The translations under genes were made by a program, and so were the position numbers. Under the pieces are notes generated by a model. It saw nothing but the letters and a program-made list of their open reading frames with translations. It did no database searches and had not been told where the DNA came from. DNA of 28,880 nucleotides from CAXQRU01 sp964226685 (GTDB lineage: Bacteria; Pseudomonadota; Gammaproteobacteria; Pseudomonadales; Cellvibrionaceae), in assembly GCA_964226685.1 (NCBI GenBank), contig CAXQRU010000073.1, positions 1 to 28,880 on the forward strand. Direction: 5' to 3'. Shown here piece by piece: positions 15,506 through 24,037 of this stretch; the first letter of the stretch is position 1, and every line of letters starts with the position of its first letter.

Positions 15506-16090
15506 CTAGTTCGCCAATCCATCTTCTACAGGAGCTGGCTCTTGCTCTGGCTGAGCCTCTTCTACCGGAGCCGCCTGCTCTGGCTGCGCTTCACCCGCCA
15601 AACCATCTTCTACTAACGACGCCTGCTCTGGCTGAGCCTCACCAGCCAAACCATCTTCCACCGGAGCCGCCTGCTCTGGCTGCGCTTCACCCGCCAAACC
15701 ATCTTCTACCGGAGCCGTTGGCTCTGGCTGCGCCTCACCGGCTAAACCATCTTCTGCCGGAGTAACTGGCTCTGACTCTCCAGCCAAGCCATCTGGCTCG
15801 ACAACTAGAGCAGCAGGCTCACTAGCACCTTCTGGTTGACCAGAATACTGCCCAGACGACTTTTGCTTTGCCAATACCGCCAAAGAAATACTCGTCACAA
15901 AAAATACAGTGGCCAAGAACGCCGTCAACTTAGTAAAGAAACTACCACCACCCTGACTACCAAAAACTGTCTGCGAAGCACCTGAACCAAAAGATGCCCC
16001 CATCGCTGCACCTTTACCTTGTTGGAGTAGAATCACTCCAATTAGGGCAATCGATGCTAGTGTATTGATAACAATCAAAAAGCTTTGCAT
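15506..16090 (-). CDS. secG: Protein translocase subunit SecG with repeat-bearing C-terminal tail
   Basis: Non-essential SecYEG subunit that helps SecA-driven export across the inner membrane. Residues 1-75 are ordinary SecG: TM1 about 4-22 with LLQQGKGAAMGASFGSGASQ after it, and TM2 about 53-74. The remaining 120 residues are unusual: an acidic Pro/Ala/Glu/Gln-rich tail with DGLAG at 100, 114, 130, 146 and 162 and DGLAN at 190, most spaced 16 residues apart. SecG is normally about 110-130 residues; this one has 194. Given SecG topology the tail should face the periplasm. The ATG at 16090 has AAGG eight bases upstream and lies 17 bases after tpiA. tRNA-Leu follows. Confidence 0.93.
   Translation of the reverse strand: MQSFLIVINTLASIALIGVILLQQGKGAAMGASFGSGASQTVFGSQGGGSFFTKLTAFLATVFFVTSISLAVLAKQKSSGQYSGQPEGASEPAALVVEPDGLAGESEPVTPAEDGLAGEAQPEPTAPVEDGLAGEAQPEQAAPVEDGLAGEAQPEQASLVEDGLAGEAQPEQAAPVEEAQPEQEPAPVEDGLAN
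15509..15799 (-). repeat. Tandem 48-bp repeats in the 3' half of secG
   Basis: About four to five imperfect copies of a 48-base unit encoding variants of PVEDGLAGEAQPEQAA, plus a shortened last copy. On the plus strand the copies are recognised by recurring GCCAAACCATCTTC and GCCTGCTCTGGCTG blocks. The frame is kept throughout, so a gain or loss of whole units would change tail length without breaking secG. Confidence 0.85.
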
Positions 16091-16107
16091 GTATAAAACC
16101 TTGCCTT

Positions 16108-16836
16108 TTAGGCGTTCTTCATTGCGCAGCGCGCAATGGATAAAAAATCTTCTGCTTTAAGTGATGCACCACCAACCAACGCACCATCTATATCTTCTTG
16201 AGCAAACAAGTCACTAGCATTATCGGGTTTAACACTACCGCCGTAGAGTATCCGAGTTGTTTGCCCATGCTCACCTAACTGCCGGCGAATAAACTGATGA
16301 ACATCTTGCGCCTGTTCTGCCGTCGCAACCTTGCCTGTCCCTATAGCCCAGACAGGCTCATAAGCGACAACAACGCGAGCACAATCTAACTGACCCAAAT
16401 TAGCCAACTGCTCACCAATCACAGATAAGGTCTGCGAGTCTTCTCTTTGTTCCAATGTTTCGCCGACGCAAATGACTGGAACAATACCACTGGCTTGCAG
16501 TCTTTTTGCCTTTGCCATTACCTGATCATTGGTTTCACGATGGTACTGGCGCCGCTCTGAATGCCCAACTAAACAATACTGGCACGACATCTCTGCTAAC
16601 ATGGCAGCGGAAGTTTCACCTGTGTAGGCACCTTGTTCGTGCTCACTCACATCTTGAGCTCCGACCCTCAATTCACTTTGGCCAGCTAAAACGGCTAGCT
16701 GCCCAAGATAGACACTTGGCGGACAAACCACTAATTCTATATCTAGTTCTTGGTTTAAAAGGCCAGTCACTAAGTGGTGGTTTGACTCCAAAGAGCCATG
16801 CATTTTCCAGTTTCCGATAACGAGCGGTCGTCTCAT
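16108..16836 (-). CDS. tpiA: Triosephosphate isomerase
   Basis: Interconverts dihydroxyacetone phosphate and glyceraldehyde 3-phosphate in glycolysis and gluconeogenesis, as a cytosolic TIM-barrel dimer. The 242 residues carry all catalytic residues: K11 in GNWKMHG, H92 in VGHSERR, and E160 in AYEPVWAIGTGK. The phosphate-binding end has ILYGGSVKPDN and GALVGGASL. A slightly short length (about 250 is usual) is within the family range. It has its own predicted promoter at 16864-16892 and leads tpiA-secG-tRNA-Leu. Confidence 0.97.
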   Translation of the reverse strand: MRRPLVIGNWKMHGSLESNHHLVTGLLNQELDIELVVCPPSVYLGQLAVLAGQSELRVGAQDVSEHEQGAYTGETSAAMLAEMSCQYCLVGHSERRQYHRETNDQVMAKAKRLQASGIVPVICVGETLEQREDSQTLSVIGEQLANLGQLDCARVVVAYEPVWAIGTGKVATAEQAQDVHQFIRRQLGEHGQTTRILYGGSVKPDNASDLFAQEDIDGALVGGASLKAEDFLSIARCAMKNA

Positions 16837-16863
16837 AATTTACTGCTGCATTTAGGGGCGGCA

Positions 16864-16892
16864 ATTTTAACGAAGTTAATCATGACTTACAA
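16864..16892 (-). promoter_or_regulatory. Predicted tpiA promoter
   Basis: On the minus strand TTGTAA (16887-16892), a 17-base spacer and TAAAAT (16864-16869, five of six). It lies in the 63-base gap after glmM, about 28 bases ahead of the tpiA ATG, and would transcribe tpiA, secG and tRNA-Leu. Confidence 0.55.
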
Positions 16893-16899
16893 TAGCCAA

Positions 16900-18240
16900 T
16901 TAAGCCGTTAGCCTTTCTTGAACCGTTTTAGCCAGCTGATGAGCTAAATCACTGACTAAAATTTTATCTTCACCCTCAACCATGACTCGAACCACCGGCT
17001 CTGTTCCAGAGGGCCTTAGCAAAACTCGCCCTCTACCAGCCAATGTAGCTTCAGCATCCGCCACGGCCTCGACAATTCCAGGATCAGCACTGATATCAAT
17101 TTTTTCACTCAAGCGGACATTAATCATGGTTTGCGGCAGTTTATGCATACCCAGCTTTGCCTCAGCCAAGGTACAGCCAAGCTCGCTAAGCGCTTGCACC
17201 ACTTGTAGGGCCGATACGATTCCATCCCCTGTTGTAGTGACATCACTGCACACGATGTGACCAGAGGATTCTCCACCAAGCGACCACTGTTGAGTCTTCA
17301 TTGCCTCAATGACATAACGGTCACCTACTTTGGCTCGCATAAAGGGGATATTCATTTCCTTGAACGCTAACTCAAGGCCAAAATTAGACATCAGGGTACC
17401 AACTACACCATTACAACCCGCGCTAGAGCGATGCTTAGCAAGTGCAATGATATAGAGCAGCTCATCGCCATCTAGGAGTTCACCTTTATGGTCGACAAAC
17501 AACAACCGGTCGCCATCGCCATCAAAGGCGATGCCGTAATCAGCACCCAACTCAACTACTTTTGCCTGAAGTTGTTTCGGAGCCGTAGAGCCACAATCTT
17601 TATTAATATTAAGTCCATCGGGCGACACACCAATCACATCAACTTTAGCGCCTAGCTCTCTAAAAACACTGGGAGCAACGTGGTAAGTGGCTCCGTTGGC
17701 ACAATCAAGCACAATATGCAGCCCCGCCAAGGATAGGGTTTTGGGCACTGTGCCCTTGCAAAATTCTATATAACGGCCCGATGCATCCTCAATACGCTTC
17801 GCCCGGCCCAAACGCTCAGCACTGGTCATCATTTTATCCAGCTCCAGCTCGATGGCCGACTCGATATCATCACCCAGCTTGGTTCCATCTCCACTAAAAA
17901 ACTTGATGCCATTGTCGTAATAAGGATTGTGGGAGGCACTGATCACAATACCAGCCTGAGCACGAAACGCTCGCGTGAGATAAGCAATGGCCGGGGTGGG
18001 CATCGGCCCTAAGAGCCCCACATCAATCCCTGCATTAATTAGCCCAGACTCTAAGGCAGATTCAAACATGTAACCCGATATTCGGGTATCTTTGCCTATC
18101 AATATGAGCTTGGAGCCACTCGCCTTAGAGGAAAGAACCCGCCCTGCAGCCCAACCCAGTTTCAACATAAAGTCGGGGGTGATAGGAGCTTGACCAACCT
18201 TTCCTCGAATACCATCAGTTCCAAAATATCGTTTTGCCAT
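16900..18240 (-). CDS. glmM: Phosphoglucosamine mutase
   Basis: Converts glucosamine 6-phosphate to glucosamine 1-phosphate for UDP-GlcNAc, peptidoglycan and LPS. From the ATG at 18240 the protein has 446 residues, one more than E. coli GlmM; the frame is open further to 18276, but that would run into folP, and family members start MAKRYFGTDGIRG. The phosphorylated serine is S103 in SASHNP. The metal loop is DGDGDR (about 243-248), the sugar-binding loop GGESSGH, and the phosphate loop RPSGTEP near the C-terminus. It starts 8 bases after folP, so the two are cotranscribed. Confidence 0.97.
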   Translation of the reverse strand: MAKRYFGTDGIRGKVGQAPITPDFMLKLGWAAGRVLSSKASGSKLILIGKDTRISGYMFESALESGLINAGIDVGLLGPMPTPAIAYLTRAFRAQAGIVISASHNPYYDNGIKFFSGDGTKLGDDIESAIELELDKMMTSAERLGRAKRIEDASGRYIEFCKGTVPKTLSLAGLHIVLDCANGATYHVAPSVFRELGAKVDVIGVSPDGLNINKDCGSTAPKQLQAKVVELGADYGIAFDGDGDRLLFVDHKGELLDGDELLYIIALAKHRSSAGCNGVVGTLMSNFGLELAFKEMNIPFMRAKVGDRYVIEAMKTQQWSLGGESSGHIVCSDVTTTGDGIVSALQVVQALSELGCTLAEAKLGMHKLPQTMINVRLSEKIDISADPGIVEAVADAEATLAGRGRVLLRPSGTEPVVRVMVEGEDKILVSDLAHQLAKTVQERLTA

Positions 18241-18248
18241 AGTAACTC

Positions 18249-19070
18249 TCAACTTACCAAATGCTGTAGTGCACAAAATACATCTATCATATCACGTGTT
18301 GCCCGAACATCGTGAACTCTTAATATTCGCGCCCCCTTATAGAGAGCAGCCATCGCAAATGCCAAACTACCAGGCAGGCGATCGTCAACATCTCGACCCA
18401 AAAGGTGACCAATCATCGATTTGCGGGAAACACCAATGAGAAGCGGGCAACCCAGCTCCGTAAACTGATGCAATTGACGCATTAGCTCCAAATTGTGCTC
18501 CAACGTTTTTCCAAAGCCAAAGCCTGGATCTAGGCAAATGTTTTGCTGAGCCATGCCCGCAGAAAGACATGCCCGCATGCGGTCAACCAAAAAGTCTCTC
18601 ACTTGCGAGACGATATCATGGTAAGTCGGAGAGTTTTGCATGGTTTTAGGAGCCCCTTGCATATGCATCAAGCAGACCGGCAAACCCAAGGCAGCGGCGG
18701 CTTCCAGGGCACCCGGCACGGCCAGAGCGCGAACATCATTGATCATGCTGGCGCCCATTTTGGCCGCCTCCACCATCACTTCGGGCCTACTGGTATCGAC
18801 CGATACGGGAATACCCGCAGCTACCGCAAACTCTATAGCGGGAAGCACTCGTTCTAATTCACATTCCAGGGAGACCGGACTGGCGCCTGGGCGGGTGGAC
18901 TCACCACCAATATCGATCATATCGGCTCGCGCTTCAATAATTGCTTCAATCCGTCGATAAGTGACACCCTTTTGATCTCCTTTATAAAATTGGCCACCAT
19001 CGGAGAAGGAATCTGGGGTGACGTTTAATATCGCCATAAGCACAGGCTTTTGCTGTAAAAACGGTGTCAT
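18249..19070 (-). CDS. folP: Dihydropteroate synthase
   Basis: Condenses p-aminobenzoate with dihydropterin diphosphate in folate synthesis; the sulfonamide target. The 273 residues show the pterin-binding TIM-barrel signatures: MAILNVTPDSFSDGG (12-26), DIGGESTRPGA (about 52-62), the Asn/Asp pair in MINDVRAL, LDPGFGFGKTLEHN, and GVSRKSMIG. The last part, RVHDVRATRDMI, is typical. The start at 19070 has AAGG a few bases upstream and lies 23 bases after the sensor-kinase-like gene, so folP and glmM are probably read from that gene's promoter. In most relatives folP follows ftsH directly. Confidence 0.97.
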   Translation of the reverse strand: MTPFLQQKPVLMAILNVTPDSFSDGGQFYKGDQKGVTYRRIEAIIEARADMIDIGGESTRPGASPVSLECELERVLPAIEFAVAAGIPVSVDTSRPEVMVEAAKMGASMINDVRALAVPGALEAAAALGLPVCLMHMQGAPKTMQNSPTYHDIVSQVRDFLVDRMRACLSAGMAQQNICLDPGFGFGKTLEHNLELMRQLHQFTELGCPLLIGVSRKSMIGHLLGRDVDDRLPGSLAFAMAALYKGARILRVHDVRATRDMIDVFCALQHLVS

Positions 19071-19093
19071 GAATGCCTTGATTGGTTAATGGT

Positions 19094-20953
19094 TCAATGG
19101 AATCGATAGGTGAAAACAGAATCACCATTGCGAGTTTGAAAGGTGAGATCACCATGCATCAACTCAGCGCATTTTTTTGATAAATACAAACCCAACCCGG
19201 AGCCAGCGGCAATTTTAGCATGAAATCGAACAAACATTGCAAATAGGCGATGCTGCTGATCTTCAGGAATACCCAAACCGTTATCGATCACTTCCATATG
19301 AAACATTTTACCATCACCAAAAGTACGAACGATAATATAGGATTCCTCTTTGTGAGTATCTTGATATTTAATCGCATTGGACATTAAGTGATGCAAAACT
19401 AAATACATTCGAGAGCGCCAAGTTACCAACTCGCCTCCAAACTGCAGATCTCGTTTGATCTCCACATTATCGCTGTGAAGCATAGGTTGTAACTCTTTAG
19501 TCACCTCATCAAGAAGCTGCCCCATCAAAACCACACTGGCCTCTTCTTCATTATTTTTGGCCCTCATCAAACTGATTATACTATCGACCAATGTTTCCAC
19601 TTTCTCCAATGAACTCTTGGCCAACAGCAAACTCTTTTGAGCCATTTTTATATCATCACCAGCATCCAAAGCAAGCGCTATCAAATGAATACTGGAGACA
19701 ATCGGCGCCCTAATATCACTTGATGTCCGATAGGATAATTCCTCAATCTCAGAACTGGCATCCACCAAGGCCTCCTCGACTTTCTTGCGCTCTGTGATAT
19801 CTCGAATGACCCCGGCATAAAGAATTTCATCCGACAAAGCTATTTTGCTGACCGACAAATCGATGGGAAATACTCGGCCGAGTTTATCAATAGCCTTAAC
19901 CTCTCTGCCAATTCCTATAATTTTTGCCTGGTTAGTTTGGTGGTAATTTTTCAAATAACCGTCATGCTCAGTTCGATAGGGCTCTGGCATTAGCATATTT
20001 ATTTTCTGACCAATCACCTCTTGCGCAGAATAACCAAACAAGGTTTCACAGGCTGGATTAAAAGAGCGAATGACCCCTCGCTTGTCAATCAAGATAACGC
20101 CATCAACAGCCTCTCGAATGAGGGTTTCATGCAGTTCTTTAGCATCGGCCAATGAGTGGGTTCGTTGGCGAAGCAACACCACCAAATAAGCACCGACTCC
20201 CATTAGCACTGACAAAACAAGACTCAAACCCATAAATATCAAGGGCAAAGCGTAGGAAAGATGTTCATTAAAATGCGACTCAGCAGCCGTCAAACTGAGA
20301 TACCAAGGCTCACTCCCCAGATCAATCTCTTTGACCAACGATTGCTCCGCAGGAAAGGCATAGCTCAAATTTAAAACAAATTCTTCCAAATGCTCTTCAG
20401 ACAATGCCGATTTAAGCAGGTCTTGGATATTCATTTGGGCAACTAGAAAACCGACAAAATCCTCATTAGAGTGCAAGGGCAAATAAATAGAAATGTAGTC
20501 ACGCGCTTTACCAGCCATCAGGTAAACTGGTTCTCGAGCAACTACCGCCCGCTCAAGAAAACGAAGATCCTCAACAATTGGCTGAACTTCATTAAAACCC
20601 TTACCTTCCGACCAAATGAGCTGCCTACTAGAGTCAAGGCGGGCAATGGCTTTTAAAGCCAAAAAATCCTCAACATACTTCTGTGCATCCTTTCTCCACT
20701 CAACTTCATAATAATCAGGCTTGTCTTGCCAGCGCGCCACCATTCGACCAAGCGCCAAGGCTTGCTCTCTAATATGTAACTCTAAGGCCTCCTCTACAAA
20801 AGATAGCTCTTCAAGTAAATAATCCCTTACATACCGCTTTTCCCTCAGTAGCAACTGATACCCAATCGTGGCTGAAACCAGCAACTGCAAAACAATCACA
20901 CACAATGCCACTAACAGTGGCTTTTTGCGACTCATCGTCATAGGAGGCACCAT
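19094..20953 (-). CDS. PAS sensor histidine-kinase-like protein lacking the phospho-acceptor His
   Basis: Membrane signalling protein, 619 residues. TM1 is about 12-34 and TM2 about 236-262, enclosing a roughly 200-residue periplasmic sensor (Cache/CHASE-like by layout, not identified). A PAS domain follows at about 270-390, with MPEPYRTEHDGYL at 322-334 and IIGIGREVKA at 345-354, as in the haem PAS of FixL; H330 and R350 match the positions of FixL haem-pocket residues. The H-box at about 404-420 reads ELSYRTSSDIRAP: Ser412 (codon AGT at 19718-19720) stands where His is expected. The ATPase domain looks intact: N526, DNGLGIP (557-563) and GSGLGLYLSKK (584-594). No response regulator is adjacent. 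The start is uncertain: ATGs at 20953, 20941 and 20935, none with a good Shine-Dalgarno sequence. Confidence 0.85.
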   Translation of the reverse strand: MVPPMTMSRKKPLLVALCVIVLQLLVSATIGYQLLLREKRYVRDYLLEELSFVEEALELHIREQALALGRMVARWQDKPDYYEVEWRKDAQKYVEDFLALKAIARLDSSRQLIWSEGKGFNEVQPIVEDLRFLERAVVAREPVYLMAGKARDYISIYLPLHSNEDFVGFLVAQMNIQDLLKSALSEEHLEEFVLNLSYAFPAEQSLVKEIDLGSEPWYLSLTAAESHFNEHLSYALPLIFMGLSLVLSVLMGVGAYLVVLLRQRTHSLADAKELHETLIREAVDGVILIDKRGVIRSFNPACETLFGYSAQEVIGQKINMLMPEPYRTEHDGYLKNYHQTNQAKIIGIGREVKAIDKLGRVFPIDLSVSKIALSDEILYAGVIRDITERKKVEEALVDASSEIEELSYRTSSDIRAPIVSSIHLIALALDAGDDIKMAQKSLLLAKSSLEKVETLVDSIISLMRAKNNEEEASVVLMGQLLDEVTKELQPMLHSDNVEIKRDLQFGGELVTWRSRMYLVLHHLMSNAIKYQDTHKEESYIIVRTFGDGKMFHMEVIDNGLGIPEDQQHRLFAMFVRFHAKIAAGSGLGLYLSKKCAELMHGDLTFQTRNGDSVFTYRFH

Positions 20954-21030
20954 TTGAACATCACACGCTAAAATAGCATAGAGACCTTATTGAATGTGAG
21001 CATTTAGAGGACAAAAAATTTTGCAAGCCA

Positions 21031-21058
21031 AAAAAAATGCCAGCAAAGCTGGCATTTT
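21031..21058 (-). terminator. Rho-independent terminator of ftsH
   Basis: On the minus strand, two bases after the ftsH stop, AAAATGCCAGC pairs with GCTGGCATTTT around an AAA/TTT loop, and the hairpin runs into eight Ts. Arms are 21048-21058 and 21034-21044. It is the clearest terminator in the window and separates ftsH from the sensor-kinase-like gene. Confidence 0.9.
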
Positions 21059-21060
21059 AA

Positions 21061-22965
21061 TCAGAGTTCGTTGGCCGGGCCACCGATGATGCCCGGCTTG
21101 GGATCATCGGGCTTTAAGGCACCCTTGCCACCTGCACCCTTGTCATTTTTATGCCAATCCTTAGGTGGGCGAACTTTTCTTCGAGCCATAAGATCCGCTA
21201 CCTGATCAGAATCGATGGTCTCGTATTCCATCAAGGCTTCTTTCATGGCCTCTAAGATATCACTGTTTTCTTTGAGGATCGTTTCAGCAACTTGATAACG
21301 ATCAGAAATAATGGCTTTGACTTCCTCGTCAATCAGCTTCTCAGTATAACTAGAAACCTTCTTCATGCTGTAGCCGCCATTTTCTTCCAGATCGTAATCC
21401 AGAGGTCCTAATGCATCAGAAAGACCATAATTAATCACCATTGCCCTGGCAATCTGAGTCGCTTGCTTAATATCTTGGTAGGCCCCGGTACTCACACCAT
21501 CGGGGCCATAAATCATCTCTTCAGCAATACGACCACCATAAGCTGTGGCAATTTGACCCATCAATTTTCGACGACTAACACTGATCGCATCGGCCTCAGG
21601 TAAAAAGTGAGTCACCCCCAAGGCTCGGCCTCGTGGAATAATAGTCACCTTGTGAACAGGATCGTGTTCTTCAGATAGATAGCCAACAATCGCATGGCCT
21701 GCCTCATGGTAAGCCGTACTCTCTTTTTCTTTCTGAGTCATCACCATCGACTTACGCTCAGCACCCATTAAGATCTTATCTCGGGCCTTTTCAAAGTCAT
21801 CAGCGTCGACTAAACGCTTGTTGGAGCGAGCCGCAAACAAGGCCGATTCATTAACCAAGTTAGCGAGGTCAGCGCCTGAAAATCCAGGGGTTCCACGCGC
21901 GATCACGAGGGGGTTCACACTGTCATCGAGGGGCACTTTGCGCATGTGCACTTTCAAAATTTGCTCGCGACCACGAATATCTGGCAAGCCTACAAAAACT
22001 TGGCGATCAAAACGACCCGGACGCAGCAACGCCTTATCGAGCACATCAGGACGGTTAGTCGCCGCAATAACAATCACGCCTTCACTGCCTTCAAAACCAT
22101 CCATCTCAACCAGCAATTGGTTCAAGGTTTGTTCTCTTTCATCGTGACCACCGCCTGGACCACCGCCCCCACGATGACGGCCTACCGCATCGATCTCATC
22201 GATAAAAATAATGCAGGGCGAGTGCTTCTTGGCCTGCTCGAACATATCTCTAACGCGAGAGGCACCAACACCCACAAACATTTCAACGAAATCAGAACCG
22301 GAGATTGAGAAGAATGGCACTTTAGCTTCACCCGCAATCGCCTTGGCCAACAGGGTTTTACCCGTACCAGGAGGCCCCGCCATCAAAACGCCACGGGGAA
22401 TGCGGCCACCCAATCTTTGGAACTTGGTCGGGTCACGTAGATATTCGACTAGTTCACTAACATCTTCTTTGGCCTCATCAACGCCAGCCACATCCGCAAA
22501 GGTGGTTTTAATTTGATCTTCGCCGAGCAAACGCGCCTTGCTTTTGCCAAAGCTCATTGGGCCGCCCCGGCCTCCTGAACCACCCTGCATTTGACGCATA
22601 AAGAAGAAGAAAATAAGCAATATCAATAAGATAGGAAAGCTAGCTACCAATAACTGCTGCCAAATACTTGGCCGCTCAGGTTCTCTACTTTGAATACCGA
22701 CCTTTGCCTTGACCAAATCATCAATGAGGCCTCTGTCGCCACCAAGGGGGCGGATCGTTTTAAACGTCTGACCATTGTTCATCACGCCTTGAATTGACGT
22801 GTCTAAAATCAAGACTTCTTTGACTTCACCATTATAAACAGACTGTAAAAATTCAGAATAACGGATTTGATTACCGGCATTTTTGTTTTCAAAGCCGCTG
22901 AAAATCATCATGAGTACTGCAGCAATGACCATCCACAGCATTAAGTTCTTTGTCATATCATTCAA
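21061..22965 (-). CDS. ftsH: ATP-dependent zinc metalloprotease FtsH
   Basis: Membrane-anchored AAA+ protease that degrades misfolded membrane proteins and regulatory targets such as LpxC. TM1 is about 8-22 and TM2 about 106-123, with the small periplasmic domain between. The AAA module has Walker A GPPGTGKT (197-204), Walker B IIFIDE (252-257), the pore FVEMFVGVGA and the second region of homology with TNRPDVLDKALLRPGRFDR. The zinc site is HEAGH (420-424). Length 634 is usual. A TTG at 22965 is chosen over the ATG at 22956: GAGG lies eight bases before the TTG, and the resulting MNDM start matches what I recall of the pseudomonad protein. It follows rlmE by 64-65 bases and ends in a strong terminator. 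Confidence 0.97.
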   Translation of the reverse strand: MNDMTKNLMLWMVIAAVLMMIFSGFENKNAGNQIRYSEFLQSVYNGEVKEVLILDTSIQGVMNNGQTFKTIRPLGGDRGLIDDLVKAKVGIQSREPERPSIWQQLLVASFPILLILLIFFFFMRQMQGGSGGRGGPMSFGKSKARLLGEDQIKTTFADVAGVDEAKEDVSELVEYLRDPTKFQRLGGRIPRGVLMAGPPGTGKTLLAKAIAGEAKVPFFSISGSDFVEMFVGVGASRVRDMFEQAKKHSPCIIFIDEIDAVGRHRGGGGPGGGHDEREQTLNQLLVEMDGFEGSEGVIVIAATNRPDVLDKALLRPGRFDRQVFVGLPDIRGREQILKVHMRKVPLDDSVNPLVIARGTPGFSGADLANLVNESALFAARSNKRLVDADDFEKARDKILMGAERKSMVMTQKEKESTAYHEAGHAIVGYLSEEHDPVHKVTIIPRGRALGVTHFLPEADAISVSRRKLMGQIATAYGGRIAEEMIYGPDGVSTGAYQDIKQATQIARAMVINYGLSDALGPLDYDLEENGGYSMKKVSSYTEKLIDEEVKAIISDRYQVAETILKENSDILEAMKEALMEYETIDSDQVADLMARRKVRPPKDWHKNDKGAGGKGALKPDDPKPGIIGGPANEL

Positions 22966-23029
22966 GAGAGTGTCCTCGATTCACCGCCGGTTACCGGCTT
23001 CCTAAACTCATCACCAATAGTATAGATTA

Positions 23030-23650
23030 CTAAGCCTTATAGCCCTTAGCAACCCAATAAATTTCTTTCGATCGTGCACGAGAGGCATTGGGTTTACGTG
23101 AAACCACCGATTTGAAGTAAGTACGCAATTGCTTCAAGGTTGTATCAAAGCCTTCCCCCTGAAAGACTTTAGCCACAAAACTACCCCCCGGCGCCAGTGT
23201 CAACTGGGCCATTTCAATGGCCAGCTCCACCAAGTGCATGGATTTTGGCTGATCGATATCGGCCATACCACTTAAGTTTGGGGCCATATCGGAAATAACA
23301 AGGTTGGCTTTAGTTGACCCCAAGCTAGCCAGGAGTTGCTCGAGCACAGATTCTTCAGTGAAATCACCCTGAATAAAATCCACCCCAGCGATGGAGTCCA
23401 TGGGCAGAATGTCCGATGCCAGCACCCGACCCTTATCTCCTACCAACTCGCTGGCTACCTGCGACCACCCACCTGGAGCAGCCCCAAGATCGACCACCAC
23501 ATCACCTGGGCGAAACAATCGGTCTTTTTTGTTAAGCTCTATCAGCTTATAGCTAGCCCGGCTGCGATAGCCATCCTGTTGAGATTGCTTAACATAAACA
23601 TCTTTAAAGTGCTCGTTAAGCCATTGTTTACTACTTTTTGATCGGGACAT
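23030..23650 (-). CDS. rlmE: 23S rRNA (uridine-2'-O-)-methyltransferase
   Basis: Methylates the ribose of U2552 in the A loop of 23S rRNA, a late step in 50S assembly. From the ATG at 23650 it has 206 residues, near the 209 of E. coli RlmE; the frame is open to a TTG at 23668. The SAM-binding motif VVDLGAAPGGWSQVA is conserved. The K-D-K-E set is visible in SRASYKL, ISDMAPN, FVAKVFQGE and SKEIYWVAKG. It is divergent from yhbY across 84 bases and is followed by ftsH, the standard gammaproteobacterial arrangement. Confidence 0.96.
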   Translation of the reverse strand: MSRSKSSKQWLNEHFKDVYVKQSQQDGYRSRASYKLIELNKKDRLFRPGDVVVDLGAAPGGWSQVASELVGDKGRVLASDILPMDSIAGVDFIQGDFTEESVLEQLLASLGSTKANLVISDMAPNLSGMADIDQPKSMHLVELAIEMAQLTLAPGGSFVAKVFQGEGFDTTLKQLRTYFKSVVSRKPNASRARSKEIYWVAKGYKA

Positions 23651-23734
23651 AAAAACGCTAAACCACAATAATCATTGGTACTAATGCACCAGCCGAGGTA
23701 AACTTAGGCCCCAACTGAACAAACGTCAACCATT

Positions 23735-24037
23735 ATGTCATTAAGCAATTCTCAAAAAAAGCAATTTAGAACCATCGGCCACGGATTAACCCCAGTCGTC
23801 ACTATTGCCAGCAAAGGGCTAACGCCGGCGGTGATTGATGAAATCAATCGCGCTTTAAACGATCATGAGCTCATTAAAATTAAAGTAGTCGCCGAGAAAG
23901 ATTCACGAAAAGCCTTGATACAAGATCTATGTGAGCAATGCGCGGCTGAATTAATTCAAGAAATTGGCAAAGTCGCGCTGATTTTGCGGTTCGCCAAAAG
24001 GCGTAACGACAAGCTCTCTAACTTAACGAGAGCCTAA
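23735..24037 (+). CDS. yhbY: YhbY-family RNA-binding protein (CRM domain)
   Basis: Small ribosome-assembly-associated RNA-binding protein. All 100 residues form one CRM domain: SQKKQFRTIGHGLTPVVTIA at the N-terminus, a central KGLTPAVIDEINRALNDHELIKIKV with the GxxG-like turn, and the end IGKVALILRFAKR. In E. coli it associates with pre-50S particles, which fits its place beside rlmE. Its TAA stop overlaps the egtB stop on the opposite strand by four bases, leaving no room for a terminator between them. Confidence 0.95.
   Translation: MSLSNSQKKQFRTIGHGLTPVVTIASKGLTPAVIDEINRALNDHELIKIKVVAEKDSRKALIQDLCEQCAAELIQEIGKVALILRFAKRRNDKLSNLTRA

Noticed and set aside
15509..15799. CRISPR-like regular repeats
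   Set aside because: The 48-base units are in frame in secG, have no unique spacers, and encode a continuous peptide repeat.
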